Part shown: one piece after another, positions 45,330 through 57,350 of the stretch | How the letters are laid out: each line of letters opens with the position of its first letter | Numbering within the stretch: position 1 is the stretch's first letter | Assembly: GCA_029721435.1 (NCBI GenBank) | Contig: CM056577.1 | Coordinates: forward strand, 115,566,219 to 115,630,218 | Length of the DNA: 64,000 nucleotides | Source: Gymnothorax reevesii | Taxonomy: Eukaryota; Chordata; Actinopteri; Anguilliformes; Muraenidae | Direction: 5' to 3' | Translations under genes and position numbers: made by a program | The notes under the pieces: model-generated | What the model was told of the DNA's origin: nothing | The model's input: the letters and a program-made list of their open reading frames with translations, nothing else | Databases searched by the model: none

Positions 45330-48300
45330 GTAAGTTATTCGAACATTTAAAAGATTCACTTACCATTTTAGCTGACATTATAAGCGACTAATCACTGATG
45401 TGCAGTTCGTGGAGTTTTAAGTAACTTAAGCCATCTTGTCATGGCTAATTTGCTGCCGTCTGAATTTGCTGTTGCTGCGATTCTTTGGACTAACGTTAGT
45501 TGAAGATAAGTTTCAAGGGAACCGATGGATCCTTGCCCAAATCTATGTATTCCCACCTCGTTCGTTTTCATATTTAATTGAGTTCAGTTGGCTGTTATGT
45601 GAGAGCACTCCCTGCCCTTGTGTTGTCTTCTCAATTTTACTGTGCTCCAAAAACACTGGAACAGAAATAAACTGACATACCAGATGCTGTATTGTCAAAC
45701 ACTGTACCTTAAACGAAGTCTCAGTTGAATGCTTGATAGTGTTTTACTTGATTGTCAGCCGATGAAGCATTTGTTGAGAATATTTAATTTGGTGTTGCGA
45801 GGTAGTCGCACTAGCAGTGGTGATAAACTCTAAGCTACTGACATGATGGGCGATAGTCACATTGAAAATGACTCTAGGTTTGCTTGATGGTTCATCCTGC
45901 TTAAATACAGGGATTTAGCGACTCATTTGATTGCCTTAATGTTGCCCTGCTTGTTATGGTCCAGACCAGGAACCAAATGCGGAGACAGAGTACAGTCCTG
46001 CCGGAGGATTTATTGATAGAAATATGGTGAGACAGAAGTGCGGAGCCCAGAGCAGAATGGGACAGTTCAGTTCAGATATACTGGCAAGGCTGTGTGGGAC
46101 GCTATCAGAAGGAGTGCAGACTTTACCAGAGCCGAACTATCAGAAGGCAGGACAGTGGAGTTTAGCAGGAACACGGTCCCAATCCTGATGACCTGGAAGG
46201 TTGCTCCTAATAAACTGGACAGAGGAACTGACTGAGGTTAACTAGAGGCCCCCCCCCCCATCCTCATCATCATCATGTCATCGTGCAGTTGGACTCGCGA
46301 TATGGTTTCCTATTTGTGATTGAGCATAACATAGGGCCTATCTCTGTCGGGTTCCCAGTTACAGAGCCTCAAAATATGAAGGTCGGCCATTTTGACCTTT
46401 CAAGGTCACTTGAAGGTCTAAGTCACGGTGGCATTAGATTCCCCATATATGACTTTCCATTAGTCTTCAGTAGTGACTGTGGGTCTGTCTTACACCATTT
46501 TGCTGCTAGAGCACTCGGAAAAGTGGTGATGCTGAGTTTGACCTTTTAAGGTCACTTGAAGGTCAAGGTCACGGTGCCAGTAGATTCCCATGTATGACTT
46601 CCTATTTGTGGTTAATAGTAAACATGTCTCTGTCTCCCACTGTTTGGCCCCTGCAGCAGGGTGAGCTTGAGTTTGACCTTTCAAGATTTGGTGGTAAAGA
46701 ATCTCCACACCCAACTTCCTTTTAGTGATTAATAGTCGCTACTTGCCGACCAATTTCAGATTATAAGCAGAGGAAAGTCTGCCCTATCTCCCAGTGTTAA
46801 CGAAATCTTCAAACTCATCCAGAATCCAGGATTTGATCTGGATCTTCACCAAAAACTAATAATTTCTTCCCTTCCCTACCACATTTGAAGATAATCTATC
46901 CAGAATTGTGCCCTGTAGAGTGCAAACAGACACACAGATGACTAAATAGATACTAATTCTGATATAGTTGGGGCAAAGTGTAAAGTGTGAATAAAATCCA
47001 AATGCAATGACTTTCAGATCACACGAGCCTGTATGCTATTTACAATAGAACATAGATAACTTTTCAAATGTTGAAGCTTTTATCCACAAAATGAGCTTAT
47101 TTCAAATTTTATGGCTGCTACAGGTCTCAAAAAAGTTGGGACACAGGTAAAAAAAAGGGGGGCTGAAAAAGCCATTAATATATAAGAGATCAAATCAAGA
47201 ACATTTAGCAAGTAATTAAGTGAACTGGCATGAGGTGTGTAACATGATTGGCTATAAAAGGAATGTCTTAGAGAGGCTGAGTCTCTCAGAAGTAAAGATG
47301 GCCAGAGACTCTCCAACCTGTGAAGGCTTGCGTAAACAAAATTGTGGAATACTTTAAAAACAATGTTCCTCAACGTCAAATTGCAAAGGCTTTGAAGGTC
47401 TCATCATCGACAGTCCATAACATCATCAAAAGATTCAGAGAAACTGGAAAAATCTCTGCATACGGGACAAGGCTGAAGACCTTTACCGGATGCTCCTGAT
47501 CTTCGGGCCCTCAGACGTCACAGCATCACTCACCGGCATGATTCTGTCATTAACATTATTAAATGGGCCCAGGAATACTTCAGGAAACCACTGTCTGTAA
47601 ACACAGTTCGCCGTGCCATCCACAGATGCCATCTAAAACTCTATCATGCAAAAAGGAAGCCACTGTTCAGCATGACCCAGAAGCGCTGCCGTGTTCTGTG
47701 GGCCAAGGCTCATTTAAAATGGACTATGGAAAGTGGCAAAGTGTCCTGTGGTCAAACGAGTACAAATTTGACATTTTTGTTGGAAATCATGGGTGTTGTG
47801 TCCTCCAGGCTAAAGAGGAGAAAGGCCACCCCTCCTGTTATCAGCGTTCTGTTCAAAAACCAGCATCTCTGATGGTATGGAGATGCATTAGTGCATATGG
47901 TTTGGGACATTTGCATGTTTTAAAAAGCACCATGAATGCTGAAAGGTATATAAAGGTTTCAGAGCAACATATGCTCCCCTCCAGATGACATCTAGTCCAG
48001 GAAAGGCCTTGTGTATTTCAGAAGAACAATGCAAAACCACTTACTGCAGCTATTGCAACAGCATGGCTTCGTAGTAGAAGAGTCCGTGTGCTGAACTGGC
48101 CTGCCTGCAGTCCTGATCGTTCACTGGTTGAGAACATTTGGTGCATAACTAAAAGAAAAGTCCATCAGAGGAGACCCAAAACTCTCCAGCAGCTGGAAGC
48201 CTGTATTAAACAAGAGTGGGATCAAATTCCAATGGCTAAACTCAAGAGACTTGTCTCCTCAGTGCCCAGACGCCTCCACTTTGTGTTAAAAAGTGGAGGG

Positions 48301-51300
48301 AACGCTACACCGTGGTAAACAGGCCCCTGTCCCAACTTTTCGAAGACCTGTAGCAGCCATCAAATTTGAAATGAGCTCATTTTGTGGATAAAATTGTAAA
48401 ATTTCTCAGTTTCAACATTTGCTATGTTATCTCTGTTCTATTGTGAATAAAATACTGGCTGGTGTGATTTGAAAGTCATTGTATTTTGATTTTATTCACA
48501 GTTTACCCTTTGTCCCAGCTATTTCGGAATTAGGGTTGTACTTTCAATAAAGGTCACAAATTATTTCCAAAGATGCTGAACTTTACTAGCATATACAGAC
48601 TGGTGCTTAAGGATGTACAGCTTGTGACAATCCAGCAACTTGTCCTCTCAAAGTAGGGGGTATAAATTCACCAACACACACGTGAGGGAAGGGGAACATG
48701 AATGGAGCACTGCTGATGAGGAGAGCACACAGGATAAACCAATCAAAAGAGAAAATACGTCTGGATGGGAGGAGACATACAAGGAATTCAGGAGGGTTGT
48801 GACACTGTGTTATGGTGGCTATTAGCATCACGGGTTGGCTAAAAACAGACAGCCACATCTCCAAAAGAGGGAGGGCTTTCGTCAACAACATTTTCTTTCT
48901 CACATTTTAAGTATTTTTTTTCCCCTTCAGCAACACTCAGCTTATATCCTTGTTATCTGTATTGTGGCTGAAATTTTACACCATAAGGACTGGCACAGTA
49001 ACACAGTCACAGAGGTATATCTTGTCCGCTTAAGTCAATGCTTAAAGGGCATCTAAAGTCGATTCCCATTGTTTTTGTTTATCAGCCAATCAGCGAGCCG
49101 CACCCGCGCAAACGAACCGAAATAGAAGGATTATCTACGCATGTACACAAAACATCGGTTTATACGAATGAATTTGGTCATGTGACAATTCATGATGTCA
49201 ACAAAAGCAAGTGATTTTTTTGTAAACTTCAACGGGCCGCCTGAGAATCGACTTTAGATGCCCTTTAAGAGAGTCTTGTCGCAACACTTTCCTGGTTGTT
49301 GCGAACTGAATGCTGTGTGTTGAAATTGAGTCTGAGGGTGTTGATCTTTTTTCCAATTTACTGTGCACAGTGTCACGTGATTCCCTGTTGAATGTGATAT
49401 AAATGTTTTTGGGACAATACAAATGATCTCATTCACCAGGTTTTGGGTTTCAGACTTGGAAAGAGCCTATCACTGGCGGTTAAGATGGCCACCCTTAGCG
49501 TCAAACCGGGGAACCGCTATAGCGTACCTGACTGGGAGAGCAGCAACATGCAAATGGGCGATACTGCTGCCTACAATCGATACGTATCGCACGGGATTCG
49601 TCAGGAGGCCCAGACTCTACGCAATGAGACCTCTAATCAGGTGAAAATTGACAGGCTCTGGGAGAAAGAAGAAAAAAATCTCTATCTATCACCTTAACAA
49701 TTCCTCTCTCAATTCATCGCTTACTCTCTTTCACTAACCCCACTTAAAAGTCATTTTAATGTACTTAATTTTAATGTGCATTCTGCACACATATTTTCTT
49801 CACAACTTATCTCACTTTTTATTGCAATTTTAAAAATTTTTTTAATCGTTTGTATTTTCATTGTGATGTTAATTGTGTCTGTCTCCCTCTCTACCCAGAC
49901 TCATTGGGATAAGACAGACAACTCTCGCAGGCTAAGGGACAGAATCTCTGACTTGACGCGATGGAAGGAGGACTTGGCGGCCTGTGCGCAGGAAGTGGAC
50001 TCGGAGATGGAAGTTCTCACCCTGGTGATCACGCCCGTTCTGTCAGCTGTGACGCCCACTTCAAGTCATCTCTGTCGGTGCCCTGCCGTCTGCTGAAAAA
50101 TCCAGCTCAGACTCCTACTGGATTCTAAGCTGGTTTAAGGCCAGGCTGAAATCAATACATTTTAAAATACGTATTTTATGAAAATAGTTGTAAAACTTGT
50201 ATATTTTTAGATCAAAGGTTGTTCCCCTCCAGTTCCTGGAGAACTATTATACTTCTCAATTCACGGCATCAAGTATCAGTGGGCAGAGTGTTGATTAAGT
50301 ATGTCTGTCAGTTATCTGTCCCCCAGCAATCAACGTGTTCAAATCTAACTCCAGTCTAAATGCGTGTTCACGTTTAACGTCATTCTAACATCTCTTTTGG
50401 CAAAAATTCCAGCAAAAGATTTGTTGTAATCAGATACACCTTATTGTTGATGTTTTTTTTTTTTTTGTAGCTTTTCATGATGTGTCTAAACTGTGTTTTT
50501 TCACCTCTCAATGGTCATTTCTGGTCTGTGGCTGGTTTAAGCTGTTTTAAGATGGATTATGCTTGTGGCCTGATGTTTTGACCAGCCAACTACAGGACTC
50601 TCAGCTGGTGAATTGATGCTTAACCAGCTACAAATGGCAAAAACACAGCATAGAGCAGCTGTGGCTGGCTGTAGCAGGAACTTTCAACAGGGCAGACGTG
50701 CAGTCTCATGCTTATATACCGTTTTATTTTGTGCTGTGCGTTCAGTGCAGTTATCGGTTTTTGTTTGCTGTCAGCGTCAAATTATGTGGTTACAGTTAGT
50801 TTGGAGTCAGCAGACTACCTTGTGTTTTTTCAGACGAAAGAGGAGTTGGAGAGAACGTTGGCTTCCATGGCGCTTCCACTTGAGGTGGCATTCGAATGCC
50901 TTACGCTGAGGGAGCGCCGCCGTGGTAGCGAGCTGGTCTGTGACCCTGTGGAGGCAGAGCTTAAGAAAGAGGTGGGGGTCATTGGCAAGATCCAGGGGAC
51001 GCTGCAGCAGAGAATTAGCCGTGCATTTGAGCAGATTTGGTGAGTGTTTAATGGAGACTGGAGAACAAAAACAGAGATTAAGGGAAGAGGAGAGATTTTT
51101 TGTTTCTCGGACTGTTACTGACATTAATATTCCTGCTACCTCACTGTCACTATATGTTTGTGTGTAAGTTACAACAAGAGGACTTTGACCAATCAGGTAA
51201 AAATAGCTTTAATGTGTCTTCCGTCTGTTACTGGTCACTAATGATTGTCTACTTGCCATTTTAACTTCACACTTTAAATGAAGTGCAACTTGTGTAAAGA

Positions 51301-54300
51301 ATAGTGCACTGTGCATTTTGCTCAGTGCATTACAGTGGAAATGTACATTACATTACAAACTTGTATTGATTTTTAATAATTTATTTGATGGGTAATGTCA
51401 GCCTGCTGCAGGAAGCGAGGCACCAGCTCACTGGTGACCTGCAAAACAAAATGGACGCCATAGATGTAGATGGTACCTGCTTCTGTCTCACCGAAACGTC
51501 GCGAGATATCTCCCTGAAACCGAACCCCATGCGCCTGTTGCCGGGGTAAGAAGTCACACAGCTCTGTTATGCAGTAAACCACATCATAATTTTAGGTGAG
51601 ATGAGCATTTTCAAGATTCAAAACTTTATTTAAAACCCCTTAGCACTTACATTAGCTTCAATGACCCTGTTAGCATGCTTATGAAACAAAGCGTCCTGTC
51701 GAGTGGAGGTTCTCAAGCCTCTTCTCTGGGCACACCAGCCTGTTCCGGGCATTTGTTCCATTCCACCTAAAGTATACCTCATGCAAGTGAAACACAACAA
51801 ATGTGCAGACCAGGCTGGTGTTCCTGGAGGTGAAGTCTCTGAAGAATTGAGATGGACTCTGTGGATTGTGTGTGTCCTGCAGTTTCACCAGTCCCCAGCA
51901 GTGGGCGCAGTTCAGCCGCTCGAACATGATCCGGGCCCGGGAGGAAATGGAGGCCTCACAGCAGCTGAGAGGAGACATGAAGCTCACCAAGGCTCAGGTG
52001 TGATTGGGGGGCTCAGGATTGGTTGTCAGGGTACTGATTTGACTTAGCTGGCAGTTACCTGAATTCAGGGCCGTGTTCAGGATTGCAGGTTTTGACGAGA
52101 GCCTGCAATTTTTTGCCACTTGAACAATAAAAATTAGTTTGGTCTAGCTCAGACGAGTGAAAATGCCAGCAAGCAGTCGCGCCATGCTTTTCAAGATGCC
52201 CTCCAGCATTCTCGACGTGGGCTCCACACTTTCGCTCAGCTTGCTCAGTGGAATTTGACACAACACCTTGTTGGCAGCCAATGTGGAAAACATGAGAACT
52301 TGAGGTTGTTCAAAAATCAAAAATCTGTTGTGTTATCCTTGCATGACTTAGCTCAAGAACCTCTGGTCTCAAACACACCTCAGGGAGAATACTGGGGCAC
52401 ACCTAGGAGTGACAGACAGCTGTGAGGGACAGTGACAGAGATGCATCAGTTAAGTAAGGGATCATGTAAAATGAGTGGGACTTTATTGCAAAATAAACCC
52501 GCTCAGGGTGATTCAGGACCCTGAGATGAAAAAGAGGGCTTTTGAATCAAATCTGAAGGGGCTTATTGTGTAATAATGACTGTCTCGCTGTGCAGTTTAC
52601 CGCTTTTTACACGGCTAACTAAGGAATTCCATATTTTTTCAAGAAATAGTAATTTAAAAATGATTTGATTTTTAACTTGAAATTGATTTAATTGCTTCTG
52701 GTAGAAAAAAATAGTCTTTTAGACTGTGATTGGAACTGTGTTGGACTCATTGCAATGGTCTGTATTCAGAAATGACAGATCGTAGAATGCCGCTATTGAC
52801 CAATCAGAATAGAGTATTGAACAGAGTCGTGTAATACATACGTCTGAATAAAGTCGAAGCCCCTCTATCCCGTTCCTGCAGGTTCTCAACGAGCTGCAGG
52901 CCCAGCACATGGCCACCGACTTTGCCCTCCGCAAAAGAGCCCACCAGCTGGAGCAGGCCTGTGAGGAGCTGCGCTGGCAGCTGAGGCAGGTGGGCCTGCA
53001 TCCTCCTCCTCATCCTCATTCAGCAGCTCCGCTCTGAAACCTTCAGTTTTAATACTTTTCATTATGGTGCTCTTTGGCCACCTGATTCTCCTTCTTTCGT
53101 TCAGTGCCCTTATACAAAATTCCTGAGCTGAAGGCACAGTGAGCAGAATTTATCCTTTTCATTTAAAGAGAACTGTGGAACAGTGTAGAGATGGGTTGAT
53201 ATTATGACTTAGAAATCTGTGGTTCAGCATAGAAGCAGAGATTCTTTTGTCAGAGATACGTCCACAAGAGCAGGTCCAGCGGATGCCAGTGTAATGCCTT
53301 GCAGTAGCGCAAGCATAGTAGATAGAACACCAACATCGGGTAAATTGCGGCCTGCTGTAGAAATATATTTCAGTGTCAAAATCGGATTGTTTCCAAACAG
53401 CTTTTCAGCTCGATATATTCCTGTTTTCTTTCTTATCGATTAACCGAAACTTAAAGCTGGAAGGTTATTTTAAACGATCAAGAAGAAAATATTGGAATAA
53501 AAGACGTACAAACGTCTCCGTTAAAATTTTAATTTCACCTTCAATTGAGCTCCTGCTTGGCTTATATTTGGTGTTTTTCCTGCCAAGAATGGGCTAAACA
53601 CTTTTTTGTAGTATTATTATCCATAATCCACAGCATGGCCGATGAATATTGGAATACAAATAATAAATGATAATCGGAATATTTGCTAGTCGTTGCCACC
53701 ATTTTTTTTGGTGTTGCGGCTAATGCTAGCATCTGACGTGTCTCTGATAACCGACTCTGGTTAAGCCCCGCTTCGTCCGGAAGTTAGCCTCATATTTTAG
53801 GCAACAGTATGTGATATGCATTGTTTGTTGCTCAGGGATATAGGGAGATGTCCGACTCTCTTGACTGCCCAGGGCTGGTTTCTCCCAGTGTCGACGCCTG
53901 ACCCTGCGGGCAGGTCTGACTGTGCTCACTGTCTGTCTGGGAAGGCTGACTCTGCGCTCTTCTGTTGGTGTCTGTTAGACTAAGGATGAGATGACAGAGC
54001 TGGAGAACGATATCCGCGGGCTGGAGGCGGACCTGAATGCTAAAGTTGCTCCTTTGAAGCTGGTCCACACTCGTCTGGAAAACAGGACCATGAGACCTGG
54101 CGTGGACCTGTGCCGGGATGAGGTACAGGGCTGTGACTCGCCATGCTCGTTCCATGGACCTCTTTCGTCTTGGGGGCCCTTGGTTTATTTTTTCATGTTT
54201 GGCTTCTTGTACCTTTGTTAAGAATGTTCACCCCTATTCTTTTACAGTGACACATCTTTTCTGAATGCGAGTGGTTTGTCCCTGATTGATACTTTGCATT

Positions 54301-56243
54301 ACAGTTGTTTCATGGTTGCATTCGTGTAAAGTGACTTACAGTCGAATAGACATGGGGGCCAATCCCCTGTGAAGTAATGCGGGGTCAAGGGTCTTGCTCA
54401 AGGACCCCGGAGCTGCTCTAATCTCAGTGTGCCTGCTTTCGGGATTGAACCTCCAACCTTCTGAGTCTTAATACATAAACCACCAGAACCACTTGCTGAT
54501 ATGATTGGTTCTGTTGTTTCTGACTTGGTGTTTGATTGGCTGCCTGTACTGCATAGGTGCATTTTGGGCTGGTGGCAGAAGTACAGCAGCTGGAGGCCAC
54601 GATGAGGGCTCTGAGGGAGAAACTGGCCCAAGCTCAGTGAGTGCCATTTGATTGTCCCCTTCCAGAAACATCTTTTTACCCCCTGTCAAACACCCCAATG
54701 ACCCACCCCCTGTTCTATACTCCTGCCCACCCTTATCCCTAATTTCACTGCCCCCTTGTTCCAAAACCCCAACATGTGGTCCCTTTTAAATTCTGTACCT
54801 GCCCACCCTCCGCTGTCCCCTTTTGTTACCATCACATGCTCTCTTTGACACTCTTGCAGCAGTATTGCTTTGGGTTAAGCAGCAATAAGGTTTTGGGTGT
54901 AAGTAGTAGTAAGGGTTTGGGTGTAAGGCACTGCAGTCCTAAGGGTTTAGGTGTTGGGCACTGCAGTAGAAAGGGTTTAAATGTAGGGCACTGCTGTAGT
55001 AAGGATTTGGGTGTAGGGCGCTGCAGTCGTAAGGGTTTGGGTGTAGGGCACTGCAGTAGAAAGGGTTTAAATGTAGGGCACTTCTGTAGCCAGGGTTTGG
55101 GTGTAGGGCACTGCAGTCGTAAGGGTTTGGGTGTAGGGCACTGCTGTGGTAAGAGTTTGGGTGTAGGGCACTGCAGTCGTAAGGTATTAGGTGTAGGGCA
55201 CTGCAGTAGAAAGGGTTTAAATATAGGGTACTTCTGTTGCCATGTTTGGGTGTAGGGCACTGCTGTAGTAAGGATTTGGGTGTAGGGCACTGCAGTCGTA
55301 AGGTATTAGGTGTAGGGCACTGCTGTAGAAAGGGTTTAAATATAGGGTACTTCTGTTGCCATGTTTGGGTGTAGGGCACTGCTGTAGTAAGGATTTGGGT
55401 GTAAGGCACTGCAGTAGCAAGGTTTTGGGTTTTGCAGAATAAAGGGATTGGGTGTAGGGCACTTAAGTAGCAAGGCATCGGTTTTGCAGCGGTAAAGTTT
55501 TGACTGTTGGGCACTGCAACAGTTTGGGTTTGGCAAAAGCAGCAGTAACGGTCTGGGTGTTGGGCACTGCTGTAGTAACTGTTTGGGTGGAGGGCACTGC
55601 TGTAGTAACTGTTTGGGTGGAGGGCACTGCTGTAGTAACTGTTTGGGTGTAGGGCACTGCAGTAGTGACTTTTTTGGGTGTAGGGCACTGCAATAGTGAC
55701 TGTTTGGGTGTAGGGCACTGCAATAGTGACTGTTTGGGTGTAGGGCACTGCAATAGCGACTGTTTGGGTGTAGGGCACTGCAGTAGTAACTGTTTGGGTG
55801 GAGGGCACTGCAATAGTGACTGTTTGGGTGTAGGGCACTGCAATAGTGACTGTTTGGGTGTAGGGCACTGCAATAGCGACTGTTTGGGTGTAGGGCACTG
55901 CAGTAGTAACTGTTTGGGTGGAGGGCACTGCTGTAGTAACTGTTTGGGTGTAGGGCACCGCTGTAGTAAGGTTTTTGGGTGGAGGGCACTGCTGTCCCAT
56001 GGCTGTATCTGAGTTGGTGCTTTTCGTGTCCCTCCCCCTCTCAGGGACTCTCTCCAGGCCCTGCAGCAACACCTGGCCTGCATGTCAGAAGACCTGTCCC
56101 GCAAGGAGGATGCCCTCTCACTGGAGCAGCGCAGCCTGGTGACTCGCCAGCGCCTTACAGCCACCAGCCAGACCGAGTTGACCCCTGATGCCATCGTGCC
56201 GCTCGCAAACTCCAGCGGGAGACGCGCCCTGGATCTGCTTTAA
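45240..56243 (+). CDS. tekt2: Tektin-2 (gene span, nine coding exons)
   Basis: Filament protein inside the A-tubule of ciliary and flagellar doublet microtubules, needed for axoneme stability and motility. Coding exons: 49485-49640, 49899-50024, 50834-51039, 51402-51545, 51883-51997, 52882-52989, 53979-54122, 54557-54636, 56045-56243. Together they give 1278 bp in frame, 425 residues, the usual tektin-2 length. The N-terminus MATLSVKP, the block [16 protein letters not shown] and the tektin nonapeptide-type motif RPGVDLCRD (residues 324-332; consensus RPNVELCRD) identify the family and the tektin-2 branch. The chain is predicted coiled coil apart from the first 25 residues. Introns carry tandem repeats, a Tc1, a MITE and a 1.1-kb minisatellite, yet the reading frame is intact, so the gene is probably functional. 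Confidence 0.93.
45960..46225. repeat. Dispersed repeat, partner of 43560-43960
   Basis: Same ordered words as the partner; lies in proposed tekt2 intron 1. Confidence 0.5.
46290..46745. repeat. Tandem repeat of about 140 bp with AGGTCA words
   Basis: About three diverged units, each with GACCTTTCAAGGTCACTTGA, AGGTCAAGGTCACGGTG, TAGATTCCC, ATGACTTCC, and ATTTGTGATTAATAG, spaced 136-143 bp (anchors near 46396, 46539, 46675). A run of nine C precedes it at 46250-46258. Confidence 0.75.
46950..48540 (+). mobile_element. Tc1-like transposon, near full length, in tekt2 intron 1
   Basis: The left end is degraded (TAATTCTGATATAGTTGGGG), then matches the 38555 copy. The right end is ...ATTTCGGAATTAGGGTTGTA at 48540. 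It keeps the 5' leader (about 250 bp) lost from the 38555 copy, and transposase codons on the plus strand. Confidence 0.88.
47298..48318 (+). pseudogene. Tc1 transposase, broken
   Basis: Starts [11 protein letters not shown]; a frame change near 47335 follows. Recognisable later blocks include [12 protein letters not shown] (first Asp changed to Asn), the region [16 protein letters not shown] with the second Asp also lost, and [11 protein letters not shown] with the Glu. The final piece from 48088 runs to the natural stop. Loss of both aspartates shows it is dead. Confidence 0.82.
48541..49045. other. tekt2 intron 1, unassigned
   Basis: No gene or known repeat recognised. Confidence 0.45.
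49046..49264. mobile_element. MITE with TTAA target duplication
   Basis: 219 bp bounded by AGGGCATCTAAAGTCGATTC and its exact inverse, with TTAA at 49042-49045 and 49265-49268. Non-coding. TTAA targeting fits piggyBac- or Kolobok-mobilised elements. It ends about 170 bp before tekt2 exon 2. Confidence 0.88.
49485..49640 (+). CDS. tekt2: tekt2 coding exon 1 (residues 1-52)
   Basis: The ATG lies in an A-at-minus-3, G-at-plus-4 context (TTAAGATGG). It encodes [17 protein letters not shown] and the helix start [17 protein letters not shown]. Acceptor candidates are TTCACCAG (49439) or GGGTTTCAG (49453). Donor GTGAAAAT. Confidence 0.93.
49899..50024 (+). CDS. tekt2: tekt2 coding exon 2 (residues 53-94)
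   Basis: Acceptor CTCTCTACCCAG, donor GTGATCAC, phase 0 both sides. Encodes [16 protein letters not shown] and [20 protein letters not shown]. Confidence 0.92.
50834..51039 (+). CDS. tekt2: tekt2 coding exon 3 (residues 95-163)
   Basis: Acceptor TGTGTTTTTTCAG, donor GTGAGTG. Contains [20 protein letters not shown] and [14 protein letters not shown], the most conserved tektin-2 stretch. Ends in TG of a cysteine codon. Confidence 0.94.
51402..51545 (+). CDS. tekt2: tekt2 coding exon 4 (residues 163-211)
   Basis: Acceptor GGTAATGTCAG, donor GTAAGAAG. Encodes [20 protein letters not shown] and ends [12 protein letters not shown], matching the tektin-2 linker between coiled-coil segments. Confidence 0.91.
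51883..51997 (+). CDS. tekt2: tekt2 coding exon 5 (residues 211-249)
   Basis: Acceptor GTGTCCTGCAG, donor GTGTGATT. Encodes [20 protein letters not shown] and [19 protein letters not shown]. Confidence 0.91.
52882..52989 (+). CDS. tekt2: tekt2 coding exon 6 (residues 250-285)
   Basis: Acceptor CCGTTCCTGCAG, donor GTGGGCC. Encodes [20 protein letters not shown] and [15 protein letters not shown]; 36 codons, phase 0. Confidence 0.92.
53979..54122 (+). CDS. tekt2: tekt2 coding exon 7 (residues 286-333, nonapeptide)
   Basis: Acceptor GTGTCTGTTAG, donor GTACAGGG. Encodes the tektin signature RPGVDLCRD, with two conservative changes from the consensus RPNVELCRD, preceded by [12 protein letters not shown]. 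Confidence 0.95.
54310..54480. mobile_element. SINE-like dispersed repeat in tekt2 intron 7
   Basis: Words GTGACTTACAGTCGAATAGA, AGGGTCTTGCTCAAGGACCC, and TTTCGGGATTGAACCTCCAA in order. This resembles a common fish repeat with the words CTCAAGGACCC and GATTGAAC; not verified as a SINE. Confidence 0.45.
54557..54636 (+). CDS. tekt2: tekt2 coding exon 8 (residues 334-360)
   Basis: Acceptor GTACTGCATAG, donor GTGAGTGC. Encodes [20 protein letters not shown] and EKLAQAQ; ends in CA of a glutamine codon. Confidence 0.92.
54870..55995. repeat. 30-bp minisatellite, about 37 copies, in tekt2 intron 8
   Basis: The unit is close to GGTTTGGGTGTAGGGCACTG followed by CAGTAGTAAG. Two blocks: 54870-55480 with several unit variants forming a higher-order pattern, and 55550-55990 with the AACTGTTTGGGTGTAGGGCA type. 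A less regular stretch lies between. Because 30 is a multiple of three, frames stay open for hundreds of codons on both strands (for example 377 codons on minus). These have no other sign of being genes. Confidence 0.95.
56045..56243 (+). CDS. tekt2: tekt2 last coding exon (residues 360-425)
   Basis: Acceptor CCCCTCTCAG. Encodes [20 protein letters not shown] and a tail ending [11 protein letters not shown] then TAA. The frame continues exon 8 across the 1.4-kb minisatellite intron. Confidence 0.92.
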
Positions 56244-57350
56244 AACCTCCTCCAGTTATTCATGTCTGGACCTCCTCGCCCCGAAGCCCTACACCTTCAG
56301 TTCTTTGCCCTGTTCCTGTAGGTCTACTGTCCTGTTGAGTTTAAGTGTTGTTCTTCCAGTGAAATGAGAGATGCTTTTTTGAGTTGGAGTGATAACCTGG
56401 AGGACCAGACACCTGCAGGAACAGGGTTGGGAACCTCACATCAAAGCCTTGTGTGCGCTTTACCATGCTTACTGTGTTTATCTGTGTGGGAGTCTATGTT
56501 TGAGTCCAAGTGTCAGTGTTCTTGTGTGGCTGTTCTTCAGTATTTAATGAGGATGGATGTGTCTTCTGTTGCAAAACTCTCGTGTTGTTTTATTGCTTAA
56601 TGTGAAATTATATACATGCGATTATCAGCACATTTTTTATGCGTTTGCGTCTGTTTAAAATGTGTATGTGTATTATGTTGAACGATTGCTAATGCATGCA
56701 GCAATTCACGTTCAGTATTATATGAGGGGAAAGACCAGTACAGCTTTTCTGAGGTGACTATAAACCATCAATTCATGAGCACATTTCAGCTGTGCCATTA
56801 GATATGAATCTTCAAAGTAACAGTTAGGAAAACAAATGGCCGATTTTCACCTCCTGTCCAAGCATTTTTGACCTGCTCCAGATTCTCCTATTCTTCACTC
56901 CTTGTGAGTGAAGAAAGGCGATGAAAATGGAGGATTTGAGACCTTGGTAGATGGCAAGAGGTGAATCCATAGGTTGATCCTTGATGTGTCTTGCAGGCCC
57001 GCAAAATACCTGCACACTTAGGCAAAGGATAGACTGCTGTAGTTGGCTCATTTATGTTCCTTTTGTGTTAACTTTGAAAACACTCAAGATGATCATGGGA
57101 ACCTAGTCAGGTGAGATGAGCATTACATCGACACTACAGGCCAGAAGTTTGGAAGCAAGGCCAGTACAGGTCAAACATTTGGAAGCAACTTCAAGCTTCT
57201 CTTCACAATGCCTTTATTGAATACCAGTATGAAATCCATGGATTTTGGGATGTGTTTCCTGCATGATTAGACTTATGTTTCATTGATATGCACCATTTTC
57301 CTCTGTTTACACTTATGGAAACAATCTATATGAACACATATGCGCATATA
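56244..57350 (+). other. tekt2 3' UTR and downstream sequence
   Basis: No canonical AATAAA was found close after the stop, so the 3' end is not fixed. The words CAGGCCAGAAGTTTGGAAGC and AGGTCAAACATTTGGAAGCA near 57137-57187 look like two short tandem copies of a Tc1-type end. Confidence 0.4.

Larger units (their letters stand above)
50025..53978 (+). other. tekt2 introns between coding exons 2 and 7
   Basis: Five introns of 337-989 bp. No further genes or clear transposons were seen. There is a T-run at about 50453-50467. Confidence 0.6.

Noticed and set aside
54870..55995. CRISPR-like array of regular repeats
   Set aside because: Units are contiguous 30-bp copies with no unique spacers, and the context is a vertebrate intron.
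54939..56072. Long minus-strand ORF (377 codons) and overlapping long ORFs on both strands
   Set aside because: Produced by the 30-bp minisatellite, whose period keeps all frames open; it overlaps the tekt2 last-exon acceptor and has no independent support.
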